From assembly GCF_019429525.1 (NCBI RefSeq), contig NZ_JAHXZL010000005.1, forward strand, positions 1 through 64,000: a stretch of DNA of 64,000 nt, read 5' to 3'. Under the pieces are notes generated by a model that worked only from the letters and a program-made list of their open reading frames with translations, was not told the DNA's origin and made no database searches. Position 1 is the first letter of the stretch; each line of letters starts with the position of its first letter. The translations under genes and the position numbers were made by a program. The DNA comes from Sphingomonas folli (GTDB lineage: Bacteria > Pseudomonadota > Alphaproteobacteria > Sphingomonadales > Sphingomonadaceae). Shown piece after piece: positions 44,000-52,625 of this stretch.

Positions 44000-44003
44000 G
44001 CCG

Positions 44004-44600
44004 TCAGCGCGGGCGCTCCCCGCGCCGGGGCCCCGGCCCGCGCTCTCCCGCCCCACGGCCGGGGCGCGGCGTGCGATAGCCCTCCGCCCGGTTCTCGCGC
44101 CGCAGCTCGCGATACTCGCGCCGCACATCGCCGCGATATTCCTGCCGCGCGTCGCTTCGCCCCTGGCGGAACTGGTCGCGCGTGATCGTGCCGCTTCGAT
44201 AGGCGTCGCGGTTGGTGCGCAGGTCGCCGCGATAGTCGCGCCGCTCGCGCCCGACGTCGCGGCGAAAGTCGCGCCAATTGTCGCGCACGTCGCGATCGTG
44301 GTAACCGTAGCGGCGCTGCTGCCAGTAGCGCTGCTGGTTGCCGTTCCACCGGTACGGGCGGCGATACTGATCGTAGACGTAGACGCCGGTGCCGGGATAA
44401 TAGAAGCCGTCGTTCCAGCCGTAATAGCTCGGCGCATAGCCGTAGCCGCCGTAGCCATAGCTGCCGTACGGCTCGTCGTAATAGCCGCCACTGCCGACGC
44501 CGAAGCCGACCCCGCTATAGCCATAGCCGGTCGAGCAGGCAGAGGTCATGGCCGCCAGCCCGCCGAGCAGGCCAGCGGCGACGATGTGGGTCCATCTCAT
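44004..44600 (-). CDS. Tyr/Gly-rich probable lipoprotein with Arg/Asp-rich C-terminal half
   Basis: 198 residues from ATG 44600. A signal sequence ends MTSACSTG, a possible lipobox. Residues 22-95 are rich in Gly and Tyr (GYGGYGYAPSYYGWNDGFYY) followed by an YDQYRRPYRWNG stretch; the second half is a charged helical region with repeated RRD/RRE/YRGD units and a Pro/Arg/Gly tail. Proteins of this layout are common in sphingomonads and annotated as hypothetical; function unknown. Probably envelope-located. The frame is open far upstream across apt only as an antisense artefact. Confidence 0.75.
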   Translation of the reverse strand: MRWTHIVAAGLLGGLAAMTSACSTGYGYSGVGFGVGSGGYYDEPYGSYGYGGYGYAPSYYGWNDGFYYPGTGVYVYDQYRRPYRWNGNQQRYWQQRRYGYHDRDVRDNWRDFRRDVGRERRDYRGDLRTNRDAYRSGTITRDQFRQGRSDARQEYRGDVRREYRELRRENRAEGYRTPRPGRGAGERGPGPRRGERPR

Positions 44601-44689
44601 CGGAACACTCCATACACCGGAGGAAGCGGCGAATACGCGCCGCCGGTGCGATGCCAACGGCGCGGGCCCGGCGCGAGTTCCAGTGCGGC

Positions 44690-45220
44690 TCAGTGGCTCT
44701 CGAACGCCACCAGCGCGCTCACCGCGAGGCCCTCGGCGCGCAGCCGCTCGGCGCCGCCCAGCTCGGGCAGGTCGACGAGGAACTGCGCCTGGCGCACCGC
44801 GGCGCCGGCCTTGCGCAGCAGCCGCACCGCGGCGCGCGCGGTGCCGCCGGTGGCGATCAGGTCGTCGACCAACAGCACGCGCGCGCCGGGCGCGCAGGCG
44901 TCGGCGTGGATCGCGATGCGGTCGCTGCCATACTCGAGCGCATAGTCCTCGGCGATGGTCGCGCCGGGCAGCTTGCCGTCCTTGCGGATCAGCAGCACGC
45001 CGGCGCGCAGCGGCACCGCCAGCGCGGCGGCGAAGAGGAAGCCGCGCGCCTCGATCCCCGCGACCAGGTCGACCGGCCCCTCGGTCGCCGCCACCATCCG
45101 CTCGACGCAGGCCGCGAGGCCGGCGGCATCGAGCAGCAGCGTGGTGATGTCGCGGAACTGGATGCCGGGCTTGGGAAAGTCGGGGATGGTGCGGATCAGG
45201 GCCCGAAGGTCGTCGTTCAT
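44690..45220 (-). CDS. apt: adenine phosphoribosyltransferase
   Basis: 176 residues, normal length. Converts adenine and PRPP to AMP in purine salvage. Typical segments: LIRTIPDFPKPGIQFRDITT, GIEARGFLFAAALAVPL, RKDGKLPG, and the PRPP loop VLLVDDLIATGGTARA. Upstream of the glycine/tyrosine-rich lipoprotein gene on the same strand with 89 bp between. Confidence 0.96.
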   Translation of the reverse strand: MNDDLRALIRTIPDFPKPGIQFRDITTLLLDAAGLAACVERMVAATEGPVDLVAGIEARGFLFAAALAVPLRAGVLLIRKDGKLPGATIAEDYALEYGSDRIAIHADACAPGARVLLVDDLIATGGTARAAVRLLRKAGAAVRQAQFLVDLPELGGAERLRAEGLAVSALVAFESH

Positions 45221-45377
45221 GCGCGGCTCCGCTGCGGGAGATGGGGACGCGCCGGGGCGCGGTCGTCGGGGTACCTAGCCGCTGGGGAGCGGAAGTCCAT
45301 CTCGCCCGATCGCGGGAGCGCTTGCCCTGATGGCCGCGAACGCGCCAGGATGTCGGCGAACGGGTGAGGGGCAGCTG

Positions 45378-46928
45378 ATGCGCGCGACGATGACGGCGAT
45401 GGTTCTCGCCTCGGCCATGCTGGCATGGCCGGCGACCGCGGCGCCGAAGGTGGAGGAAGTGTCGCTCGAACAGCTCGGCGCGCAGCTCGCCGCCGGGCGG
45501 ACCAGCAGCGTCGCGCTCACCCGCGCCTATCTCGCGCGGATCGCCGAGATCGACCGCACGGGCCCGACGCTGCGCAGCGTGATCGCGCTCAACCCCGACG
45601 CGCTCGCCCAGGCGCGCGCGCTGGACGCCGAGCGCGCCGCCGGCCGCGTCCGCGGGCCGCTCCACGGCGTGCCGATCCTGATCAAGGACAATATCGAGAC
45701 CGCCGACCCGATCGCCACCACCGCGGGCAGCCTCGCGCTCGCGCGCAACGTGACGCGCCGCGACGCGCCGATGGTGGCGCGGCTGCGCGCCGCGGGGGCG
45801 GTGATCCTCGGCAAGACCAACCTGTCCGAATGGGCCAACATCCGCTCGACCCGCTCGATGAGCGGCTGGAGCGCGGCTGGCGGGCTGGTGCGCAATCCCT
45901 ATGCGCTCGATCGCACCGCCTGCGGCTCGTCCTCGGGCTCGGGTGCCGCGGTCGCGGCCAGCCTCGCCGCCGCGGCGGTGGGCACCGAGACGGACGGCTC
46001 GGTCACCTGCCCTTCCTCCGCCAACGGCGTGGTCGGGCTCAAGCCGACGCTGGGGCTGGTCAGTGCCGAGCGGGTGGTGCCGATCAGCCACAGCCAGGAC
46101 ACGCCCGGCCCGATGGCGCGGAGCGTGCGCGATGCCGCGCTGCTGCTCGGCGCGATGACGGGTGGCGCCACCGATTATGCCGCCGCGCTCTCCACCAGCG
46201 CGCTGAGCGGCGCGCGCGTCGCGGTGATCCGCTCACCCGAGCTGCGCCCCGCGCTCGCCGCGCGCTACGACGCCGCGCTGGCGGTGCTGCGCGCGGCGGG
46301 CGCCGAGCTGGTCGAGGTCACGCCGCCCAAGCTCGATGGGCTCGGCGAGGCCGAGCTGCTGGTGCTCAAGACCGAGCTCAAGGCCGATCTCAACGCCTAT
46401 CTCGCCACCACCCCCGCGGGGGTGACGACGCGCACGCTCGCCGACGTGATCGCCTTCGACCGCGCGCACGCCGACGCCGAGATGCCCTATTTCGGCCAGG
46501 AGCTGTTCGAGGCCGCCGAGCAGACCAAGGGACTCGACGACCCCGCCTATCGCGCCGCGCGCGCGACCTCGCTGCGGCTGGCCGGCGCGCAGGGGATCGA
46601 CGCGATGCTGCGCCAGGCGCGCGCCACGCTGCTGGTGGAGCCGAGCTACGACGCCGCCTGGCCGAGCGACCGAGTCTATGGCGACCAATATGGCGGCCCG
46701 TCGGCGTCGCAGCTGCCCGCGATCGCGGGCTACCCGCATCTCACCGTGCCGATGGGCCTGGCCGACGGGCTGCCGGTCGGGCTCTCCTTCATCGCCACGC
46801 GCGGCGGCGACCAGGCGGTGCTCGGCGCGGGCTATGCCTATGAGCAGCGCGCGAACGCGCGAGTGGCGCCGCGCTACCTCGCGCAGGCGGGCGTGAACGC
46901 CGCGGCGGACGCCGGCGCGGCGCGCTGA
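45378..46928 (+). CDS. secreted amidase (amidase signature family)
   Basis: 516 residues from ATG 45378, preceded by GTGAGGGGC. A signal peptide (TMTAMVLASAMLAWPATAAP) directs it to the periplasm. Amidase-signature Ser-cisSer-Lys triad: Lys in HGVPILIKDNIET, cis-Ser in ACGSSSGSGAAVAAS and the nucleophile in TETDGSVTCPSS. Family members hydrolyse varied amides including peptide amides; relatives with signal peptides in sphingomonads have unknown substrates. Divergent from apt. Confidence 0.93.
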   Translation: MRATMTAMVLASAMLAWPATAAPKVEEVSLEQLGAQLAAGRTSSVALTRAYLARIAEIDRTGPTLRSVIALNPDALAQARALDAERAAGRVRGPLHGVPILIKDNIETADPIATTAGSLALARNVTRRDAPMVARLRAAGAVILGKTNLSEWANIRSTRSMSGWSAAGGLVRNPYALDRTACGSSSGSGAAVAASLAAAAVGTETDGSVTCPSSANGVVGLKPTLGLVSAERVVPISHSQDTPGPMARSVRDAALLLGAMTGGATDYAAALSTSALSGARVAVIRSPELRPALAARYDAALAVLRAAGAELVEVTPPKLDGLGEAELLVLKTELKADLNAYLATTPAGVTTRTLADVIAFDRAHADAEMPYFGQELFEAAEQTKGLDDPAYRAARATSLRLAGAQGIDAMLRQARATLLVEPSYDAAWPSDRVYGDQYGGPSASQLPAIAGYPHLTVPMGLADGLPVGLSFIATRGGDQAVLGAGYAYEQRANARVAPRYLAQAGVNAAADAGAAR

Positions 46929-47031
46929 CGCACGCGGCTCATCGCCGCGCGGTGAGCCGCTCATCGTGGGATGACGGAGACGGTGCGCGCGCGCGGCGTT
47001 GTGCGCGCATCATCCTCGCGGAGACCATCCC

Positions 47032-47433
47032 ATGAAGATCACACGCAGCGGCGCCATCGCCTCATCGCGCGGCCCGGCGGACTATTTCACCGGCACCGTT
47101 CGGCTCGACATGCCCTTCGAGGGGAGCGGCGGGCTCGCGGGCACCACCGTCACCTTCGAGCCCGGCGCGCGCACCAACTGGCACACGCACCCGCTCGGCC
47201 AGACGCTGCTCGTCACGTCCGGCCGCGGCCGGGTGCAACGCGACGGCGGCGCGATCGAGGAGGTGCGCCCGGGCGACATCGTCTATTTCGCGCCCGACGA
47301 GCGCCACTGGCACGGCGCCGCGCCCGACACCGCGATGACGCACGTCGCCATCGCCGAGAAGAAGGATGGCAGCGCGGTCACCTGGCTCGAGCCGGTCGGC
47401 GACGCCGACTATCGCGGCGAGGCGGCGGCATGA
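47032..47433 (+). CDS. cupin-domain protein
   Basis: 133 residues. Single cupin beta-barrel with both metal-binding motifs: [20 protein letters not shown] (two His and Gln in place of the usual Glu further on) and [13 protein letters not shown]. This resembles small (R)-mandelonitrile-lyase/quercetinase-like cupins (CucD-type). Its stop overlaps the start of the next gene as ATGA, so the two are co-translated. Confidence 0.9.
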   Translation: MKITRSGAIASSRGPADYFTGTVRLDMPFEGSGGLAGTTVTFEPGARTNWHTHPLGQTLLVTSGRGRVQRDGGAIEEVRPGDIVYFAPDERHWHGAAPDTAMTHVAIAEKKDGSAVTWLEPVGDADYRGEAAA

Positions 47434-48140
47434 CCCGCCCCCGCCTCACCTGCCTGATGGCGGGCTCGCTCGACGGCCGCCTCCACCCGAGCCGCTGGAC
47501 CGAGAGCCCCGACGGCACCGCCGCCGACTGGACCGGCGCCTATGAGGCGATCCACGACCGCCATGACGCCGACGGCTGGATCGTCGGCCGCGTCACCATG
47601 GCGGAGATGGCGAAGGGCGAGCCGCACCCGCCCGCCGGCGCGGGCGCGCCGCCGCGCCCGCTCCACGTCGCGCGCGACCGCGGACCCTATGCGATCGCGC
47701 TCGACCGCGGCGGCAAGCTCCACTTCACCGCCGGCGAGCTGCACGGTGACCATGTGATCGTGCTGCTCGGCGCCGACGTGCCCGACCGACACCTGGCCGA
47801 ACTGGTCGGCGACGGCGTGTCGTACGTCGTCGTGGACGAGCGCGACGGCGAGCTCGACCTGGCCGCCGCGCTCGACATGGTGGGCGAGCGGTTCGGCGCG
47901 CGCCACCTGCTGCTCGAGGGCGGCGGCGGGGTGAACGGCAGCTTCCTCGCCGCCGGGCTGGTCGACCACTTCGAGCTCGTGCTCGCACCCGCGCTCGACG
48001 GCGGCGACAGCCGCGCGATCGTCGCGGGCGATGCCGGGCTCAAGGGCAAGGTACGACTGGAGTTCCTCGGCGTGGACCAGCTCGACCACGGCGCGCTCCA
48101 CCTGCGCTACGCGGTCACGCCGGTTCAGGACGCGGTGTAG
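47430..48140 (+). CDS. RibD C-terminal/dihydrofolate-reductase-fold protein
   Basis: 236 residues. Resembles the RibD C-terminal reductase domain: [18 protein letters not shown] at the N-terminus, [14 protein letters not shown], and the NADPH-binding [20 protein letters not shown]. Stand-alone members of this family are reductases of uncertain substrate and are not assumed to act in riboflavin synthesis. Coupled by a four-base overlap to the cupin gene. Confidence 0.88.
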   Translation: MTRPRLTCLMAGSLDGRLHPSRWTESPDGTAADWTGAYEAIHDRHDADGWIVGRVTMAEMAKGEPHPPAGAGAPPRPLHVARDRGPYAIALDRGGKLHFTAGELHGDHVIVLLGADVPDRHLAELVGDGVSYVVVDERDGELDLAAALDMVGERFGARHLLLEGGGGVNGSFLAAGLVDHFELVLAPALDGGDSRAIVAGDAGLKGKVRLEFLGVDQLDHGALHLRYAVTPVQDAV

Positions 48141-48826
48141 CGGTCGCAGGTGTAGCGCTGCGCCGCCGGCGCGGGATTGTAGATCTGGTCGAAGGTGCGC
48201 CGGTCGCGCACGATGAACGAGGCGGTATAGCGCATCTGCTGCACCCCCGCGCTCAGCCAGCGGCTGCTGATGATCGGGTTGTAGAGGTAGTTGACCTCGA
48301 CGAACATCACCCCGGTGCCCGGCGGCGCGGTGACCTGCGCGCCGGGATTGCCCATGCCCGTCACCACCGTACCGGCATAGCCGCTGCCGCTCTGCGTGCC
48401 GGCGTCGGTCGGCGTGGTGCCGTAGTGCGAGTCGTTGGCCGCGCCACCCTGCGTGCCGAGGCAGCGCTGCCAGTGGATATATTGCTTGCCGTTGTTCTCC
48501 TCCAGCGAGGAGACGATGATCCGGCCGCGCGTGGTAAGCCCCAGCTTGGCGCCCTGGAGCCGCGCCGCGGTCAGCACGTCGTTGATGTCGACCTCGCGCA
48601 GCTGGGTCGAGTTGTCGCTCTGCATGCTGCCGACGCGCGACGCGTTGTCGGCGAGGTTGAGCGCCATCTGGCTCACCTGGAGCGAGGTCAGCGCCAGGTT
48701 GCTCGTCTCGATGCCATAGCAGCCGAGCGTCAGCACGACGGGCAGCGTGAGCGCGAACTCGATCATCGACACGCCCGAGCGGTCGCGCCGCAGCCGTGCG
48801 GCGAGCGGGGCGAGGCTCAGGTGCAT
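48125..48826 (-). CDS. TadE-family pilus assembly protein (second copy)
   Basis: 233 residues from the ATG at 48826, overlapping the preceding TadE-like gene by ten bases. The N-terminus has the TadE signature, DRSGVSMIEFALTLPVVLTL, a prepilin-like stretch with Glu in the hydrophobic segment. The rest is an extracytoplasmic domain with four scattered cysteines and a long Gly/Thr-rich section. TadE-like minor pilins assist tight-adherence (Flp) pili. Last gene of a three-gene unit. Confidence 0.85.
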   Translation of the reverse strand: MHLSLAPLAARLRRDRSGVSMIEFALTLPVVLTLGCYGIETSNLALTSLQVSQMALNLADNASRVGSMQSDNSTQLREVDINDVLTAARLQGAKLGLTTRGRIIVSSLEENNGKQYIHWQRCLGTQGGAANDSHYGTTPTDAGTQSGSGYAGTVVTGMGNPGAQVTAPPGTGVMFVEVNYLYNPIISSRWLSAGVQQMRYTASFIVRDRRTFDQIYNPAPAAQRYTCDRYTAS

Positions 48827-49401
48827 ATCGACTTCACCACGGTGTTGGTCTGCGTCTTGTACGGCTGGTTCTTGAGCAGGGTACTGGCCGACAGCGACTG
48901 CACCTTGGGCCAGCCGAGCAGCGCCGCCATCGGGAAGATGCGGTTGTAGGTCAGCGTCACGGTATAGTTGGTGACGTCGTTGGCACCGCCCTGCCCGCCG
49001 ACGCCGGGATCGGCGTCCCACACGCCGTTGCCGTTGACGTCGTCGAAACACTCGCCGGCGTCGCGCACGCCGTTCCTGTTCTGATCGTCGAACGCCTCGG
49101 GCTTGACCAGCGAGAAGCTGGCGTAGCTCTTGCGCGCGGTGGTGATCGTCATGCCGCCGCCGAGCGACGCCAGCATCGTGCGCACCTTGGCGTCGATCGC
49201 GCCCTGGTCGGCGGCGTTGTTCTCCAGCGCGCTGTCGCGGCCCGCCTTGACCACCGCGCCCTCCAGCACGGAGCGGACGTAGACGCCGTACATGAGGTCG
49301 AAGAGCCCGAGCACGACCATGAACAGCACGGGCGCCAGCAGCGCGAACTCGATCGTGCTCACGCCGCGCCGGTCGCGGCCGAGGCGCGCGCGCGCGCTCA
49401 C
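48817..49401 (-). CDS. TadE-family pilus assembly protein with calcium-loop-like insert
   Basis: 194 residues from GTG 49401, overlapping the TadG stop as GTGA. TadE signature RRGVSTIEFALLAPVLFMVV at residues 12-31, a membrane helix after it, then a helical stretch. Residues 105-133 contain two Asp/Asn/Gly-rich loops, DDQNRNGVRDAGE and DDVNGNGVWDADPG, that look like dockerin/EF-hand-type calcium loops. I infer a Ca2+-stabilised extracytoplasmic domain. Middle gene of the TadG-TadE-TadE operon. Confidence 0.85.
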   Translation of the reverse strand: MSARARLGRDRRGVSTIEFALLAPVLFMVVLGLFDLMYGVYVRSVLEGAVVKAGRDSALENNAADQGAIDAKVRTMLASLGGGMTITTARKSYASFSLVKPEAFDDQNRNGVRDAGECFDDVNGNGVWDADPGVGGQGGANDVTNYTVTLTYNRIFPMAALLGWPKVQSLSASTLLKNQPYKTQTNTVVKSICT

Positions 49402-51287
49402 TGGTCGATCCGCAGCATCGCCACCTGCTTGGCGATCTTCTGGAAGATCGCGGTCAGCCCGCTGCCGGTGGTGGTGTACAGCGCCTGCGAGCTGTTGCGC
49501 GCGCATTGCGTGAGCTGGTCGCTCGAGCTGGTGTCGATCGCGACGGTCCAGACGTCGATGCCGAGCTGGCGCGCGCGGCCGCACTCGTAGAGGAAGCGCG
49601 CGTTGTGATAGTTGGTGAGATTGCCGGTGTCGCCGTTGCTGACGCGGCGGTCGAGGCTCTCCACGCCATAGAGGCCGTACAACGAGGCGTTCGGCGACAT
49701 GTCCCCGTCGGTGAGGAAGACGATCACCTTACGCGGCGCGGGCTGGCCGGTGCGGCCGGTATTGTCCGCGGCGAAGATGCCGGCGGAGCTGAGCAGCCGC
49801 GTTCCCCAGATCATGCCCGTATCGTGATACGTGCCACCGAGCGGTTTGAAGTCGGGCGCATCGACGTAATTGGCGATCTCCGAGGTCGTCATCGCCGACA
49901 GGCGATGGATCGGCTTGCCGCAGGAATAATAGCCGAGCTGCCGCCGACTGGCGCCACCGAGGTTGTTATGATCCTCGCCGTTGCCGGTCTCCCCGTTGAA
50001 GTTCGTCCGGTTATACTCGACGTCGGCCCACATCGGCCGCCACCGGGTCTTCACATCGCTGGTAGGGATCAGCTCCGGCGTGAGATCATAGGAGTCGGAG
50101 GTGAAGTCGGTCGTGCCCGCCTGGGTATAGCGCTCCTCGATACAACCGTCCCAGATGGAGGTCGCGCCGGTGATCTTGCTCGGATCCGGGACCGACACGC
50201 CCGTGAGGAACTTGGAGATGTCCAGCTCCTTTTTCGCGTAATCATAGGTCGGCACCATGTTGCGGGTGACGTTGCCGTAGCATCTGCCACTGCTCCACAG
50301 CTGGCCGCCGGAGTAGGTCGCGGTGGCGGTGGTGTTGAAGGTGCCGGCGGTGCCGTAGGAGCGCGTGCCCATCACCGTCGTACAGTCGGTCTGCGACTTC
50401 GAGTTGGGGCTGCCGGTCGCGCTCTCCTGCGCCTCGCCGCCGTTGAACGAGCGAGTCTGATAGGACCACGTCTTGTCCGACGTCGTACCGCCCAGCAGAT
50501 AGGCAGGAGACACCTGATAGATCGCCTTGCCGGCGTTGATCGTCGAGGTGTAGGTGACGAAGCCGTAGCGCACGCGCGTGCTGCTATCCACCGACGAGGC
50601 GATCACCGCGGCGAAGTCCTTGACCGCCTGGCGCAGCGCCTTGATGCGCGAGCCGTTGCCGGCGGTGGTCTCTGGCACGGCGTAGCTCGTCGAGCCGAGA
50701 TAGCCCTGCATCGCGTCCGGATCGCTGCTCGGACGCGTATACGGTTGAGCCGGGTTGGCGCTGGTGTAGCTGTTGCACTGCGCGTCCGTGTCCTCCGGGC
50801 GGCACGCCATCGAGCCGGTCGTGTCGAGCACGAACACGATGTCGGTATCGGCGATGTCGTAGCGCGCCTTGCACGTCACGGTGAGGTTCGACGCCGCCAT
50901 CGCGAACATCTTCATCACCGTCATCGGCACCTGCACCGTCGCGGTACCCGCCACCTGCTGGTCGCTCGTCTTGACCGGGGTGAAGGTCGGGTTGGTCGCG
51001 CCGAAATAGCCCGCACCGAAATTGTTGGTGAAGAAGGTCTTCGCCTGCGCGGTCGCGGTGGCGTCAAGCGACGCGCTGCCGTCGCTCGCCATGAACCGCC
51101 GCCCCGCCAGCACGCCCGCGTCGCACGCCTGCTGCAGCCGCGACTTGACGACGTACATGCGCGATACGTCCAGCGCCGAACCCGCGAGCGCCGCGAGCGG
51201 GATCATCGCCACCGCCATCATCGCCGCGACGTTCGCGCCGCGATCGCGCGCCAGACGGGTCAACCAGGAGAAGTTCGTCATGCGCAT
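49398..51287 (-). CDS. TadG-like pilus assembly protein with von Willebrand A domain
   Basis: 629 residues. N-terminal TadG/Flp-like segment RDRGANVAAMMAVAMIPLAALAG with the membrane anchor, then SRMYVVKSRLQQACDAGVLA. A vWA domain starts with the MIDAS-like DIVFVLDTTGSM (about residues 150-161) and ends with KVIVFLTDGDMS and WTVAIDTSSS. A long, Thr/Ser/Gly-rich insert lies between, with several cysteines. The metal-ion site suggests adhesion or assembly function at the cell surface. First gene of a three-gene operon; the tad secretion ATPase and Flp pilin are not in the window. Confidence 0.9.
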   Translation of the reverse strand: MRMTNFSWLTRLARDRGANVAAMMAVAMIPLAALAGSALDVSRMYVVKSRLQQACDAGVLAGRRFMASDGSASLDATATAQAKTFFTNNFGAGYFGATNPTFTPVKTSDQQVAGTATVQVPMTVMKMFAMAASNLTVTCKARYDIADTDIVFVLDTTGSMACRPEDTDAQCNSYTSANPAQPYTRPSSDPDAMQGYLGSTSYAVPETTAGNGSRIKALRQAVKDFAAVIASSVDSSTRVRYGFVTYTSTINAGKAIYQVSPAYLLGGTTSDKTWSYQTRSFNGGEAQESATGSPNSKSQTDCTTVMGTRSYGTAGTFNTTATATYSGGQLWSSGRCYGNVTRNMVPTYDYAKKELDISKFLTGVSVPDPSKITGATSIWDGCIEERYTQAGTTDFTSDSYDLTPELIPTSDVKTRWRPMWADVEYNRTNFNGETGNGEDHNNLGGASRRQLGYYSCGKPIHRLSAMTTSEIANYVDAPDFKPLGGTYHDTGMIWGTRLLSSAGIFAADNTGRTGQPAPRKVIVFLTDGDMSPNASLYGLYGVESLDRRVSNGDTGNLTNYHNARFLYECGRARQLGIDVWTVAIDTSSSDQLTQCARNSSQALYTTTGSGLTAIFQKIAKQVAMLRIDQ

Positions 51288-51463
51288 GCGACCGCGTCGG
51301 GGCCCGACGCGTCGCTGGCGCGCGCGGCGAGCGGGGAAAGCCGATCGCCCCTCCCCGTTCGCGGAGATATCGGCGACATGAGGTCCACGACCCCGTCGCT
51401 CACTTCTAAGTCACTCGTACTTAAGGATTCGTTCGCGCGACCGTATACGTCGCCCGCGCCGCC

Positions 51464-51700
51464 TCACTCGTCGGGCGCGCCGCGCACGCCCACGGTGGCG
51501 ACGATCACGTTGAGCAAGGGGCGACGGCTCGCATCCTCCACCGTCACGCGCCAATGCCCTTCCTCGGCATAGCCGGGGTGCTCGGAGAGATAGCCGCCGA
51601 GCTGGCGCACCGCCTCGCTGCGCGCCTCCGCCACATCGTCGCACTCGATCCCGGTCGCGTCCCGCTCGCGGCCGGCGAACTGAAAATAAAACAGAGCCAT
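51464..51700 (-). CDS. DUF6894-type small protein
   Basis: 78 residues from ATG 51700. It matches the pattern of the DUF6894 family: MALFYFQFAG start, RDATGIECDDVAEARSEAV, a helix ending in RQLGGYL, and a C-terminal LLNVIVATVG strand. Function unknown; typical of Rhizobiales and Sphingomonadales. Sits between the tad operon and the DUF1080 gene without evident coupling. Confidence 0.8.
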   Translation of the reverse strand: MALFYFQFAGRERDATGIECDDVAEARSEAVRQLGGYLSEHPGYAEEGHWRVTVEDASRRPLLNVIVATVGVRGAPDE

Positions 51701-51784
51701 GCCGCTCAGAAGCCCGGGGGAAGGCGATCGTTCCGGGTGGTGCGCCGGGGCAGCGCCGCGCGCGGCCACTGCCCCGGCGCCGGA

Positions 51785-52528
51785 TCAGCGCGCCGCGCCG
51801 ATCCGCCGCACCTTGATGTTGCGATAGGCGACGGGCTCGCCGTGGTCCTGCAGCGCGATCACGCCGCTGGTGAAGGTGCCGTACAGCGGCATCTTGGCGA
51901 ACTTGGACTTGGCCACGCGCGCCTTCCACGCGGCGTCGCCGTAGGACACGTCGGCGGTGGGCACGCCGTTGAGCCACTGGCGGATGCGGCCGGGCTCGAC
52001 CAGCAGGCGCGCGTGGTTCCAGCTGCCCGCCGGGCGCGACACGCCCGCCGGCGGCACGGTGATGTCGTAGAGCGAGCCGGCGCGGTGCGACGGGATCTTG
52101 CCGTCGGGATGCCCCTGGTCGTCGAGCACCTGCATCTCCAACCCGGTCTCGTAGCTCTGGTTGGTGCCGGGCACGTTGCGGGAGAGATAGATCACGCCGC
52201 TGTTGCCGCCCTTCTCCACCTTCCAGTCGAGCGTCAGCTCGAACGGACCGTACATCTCGGCGGTGGCGAGGTCGGCGCCGCTCATGTGACCGCCCGCGGC
52301 GGTGAGCTCGATCGCGCCGTCGCGTACCACCCAGGACGGCGTCGGCGCACCGCCCTTGAACGAACGCCAGCCGGTGAGATCGCGGCCGTTGAACAGCAAG
52401 GTCCAGCCGGCGGCGCGTTCCTTGGCGCTGAGCGTGTTGGTCGCGGCCGCGCCGCGCTGCGCCAGCCCGGGCGTCGCGGCCAGCGTCAGCGCGAGCGCGG
52501 CCATGCCGGCCTTCGTCAGATTTCGCAT
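51785..52528 (-). CDS. secreted DUF1080 protein (3-keto-disaccharide hydrolase domain)
   Basis: 247 residues from ATG 52528, with AAGGAG seven bases upstream. Signal peptide cleaved near ATPGLAQ. The DUF1080/3-keto-disaccharide hydrolase domain shows GWTLLFNGRDLTGWRSFKGG, YGPFELTLDWKVEKGGNSGV and a C-terminal SGVIALQDHGEPVAYRNIKV strand. This concanavalin-like fold often accompanies oligosaccharide use, and in some bacteria the domain cleaves 3-keto-glycosides. No dehydrogenase that would make a 3-keto sugar is next to it here. Confidence 0.9.
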   Translation of the reverse strand: MRNLTKAGMAALALTLAATPGLAQRGAAATNTLSAKERAAGWTLLFNGRDLTGWRSFKGGAPTPSWVVRDGAIELTAAGGHMSGADLATAEMYGPFELTLDWKVEKGGNSGVIYLSRNVPGTNQSYETGLEMQVLDDQGHPDGKIPSHRAGSLYDITVPPAGVSRPAGSWNHARLLVEPGRIRQWLNGVPTADVSYGDAAWKARVAKSKFAKMPLYGTFTSGVIALQDHGEPVAYRNIKVRRIGAAR

Positions 52529-52625
52529 CGTGTCTCTCCTTCTCGTCCGCGCCGCCCGATCGTCGGCCGGCGCCGGTGCGACCCGCGCGCACTCAAGCCC
52601 ATGCGCCGCGCCGGCGCAACGCTGC

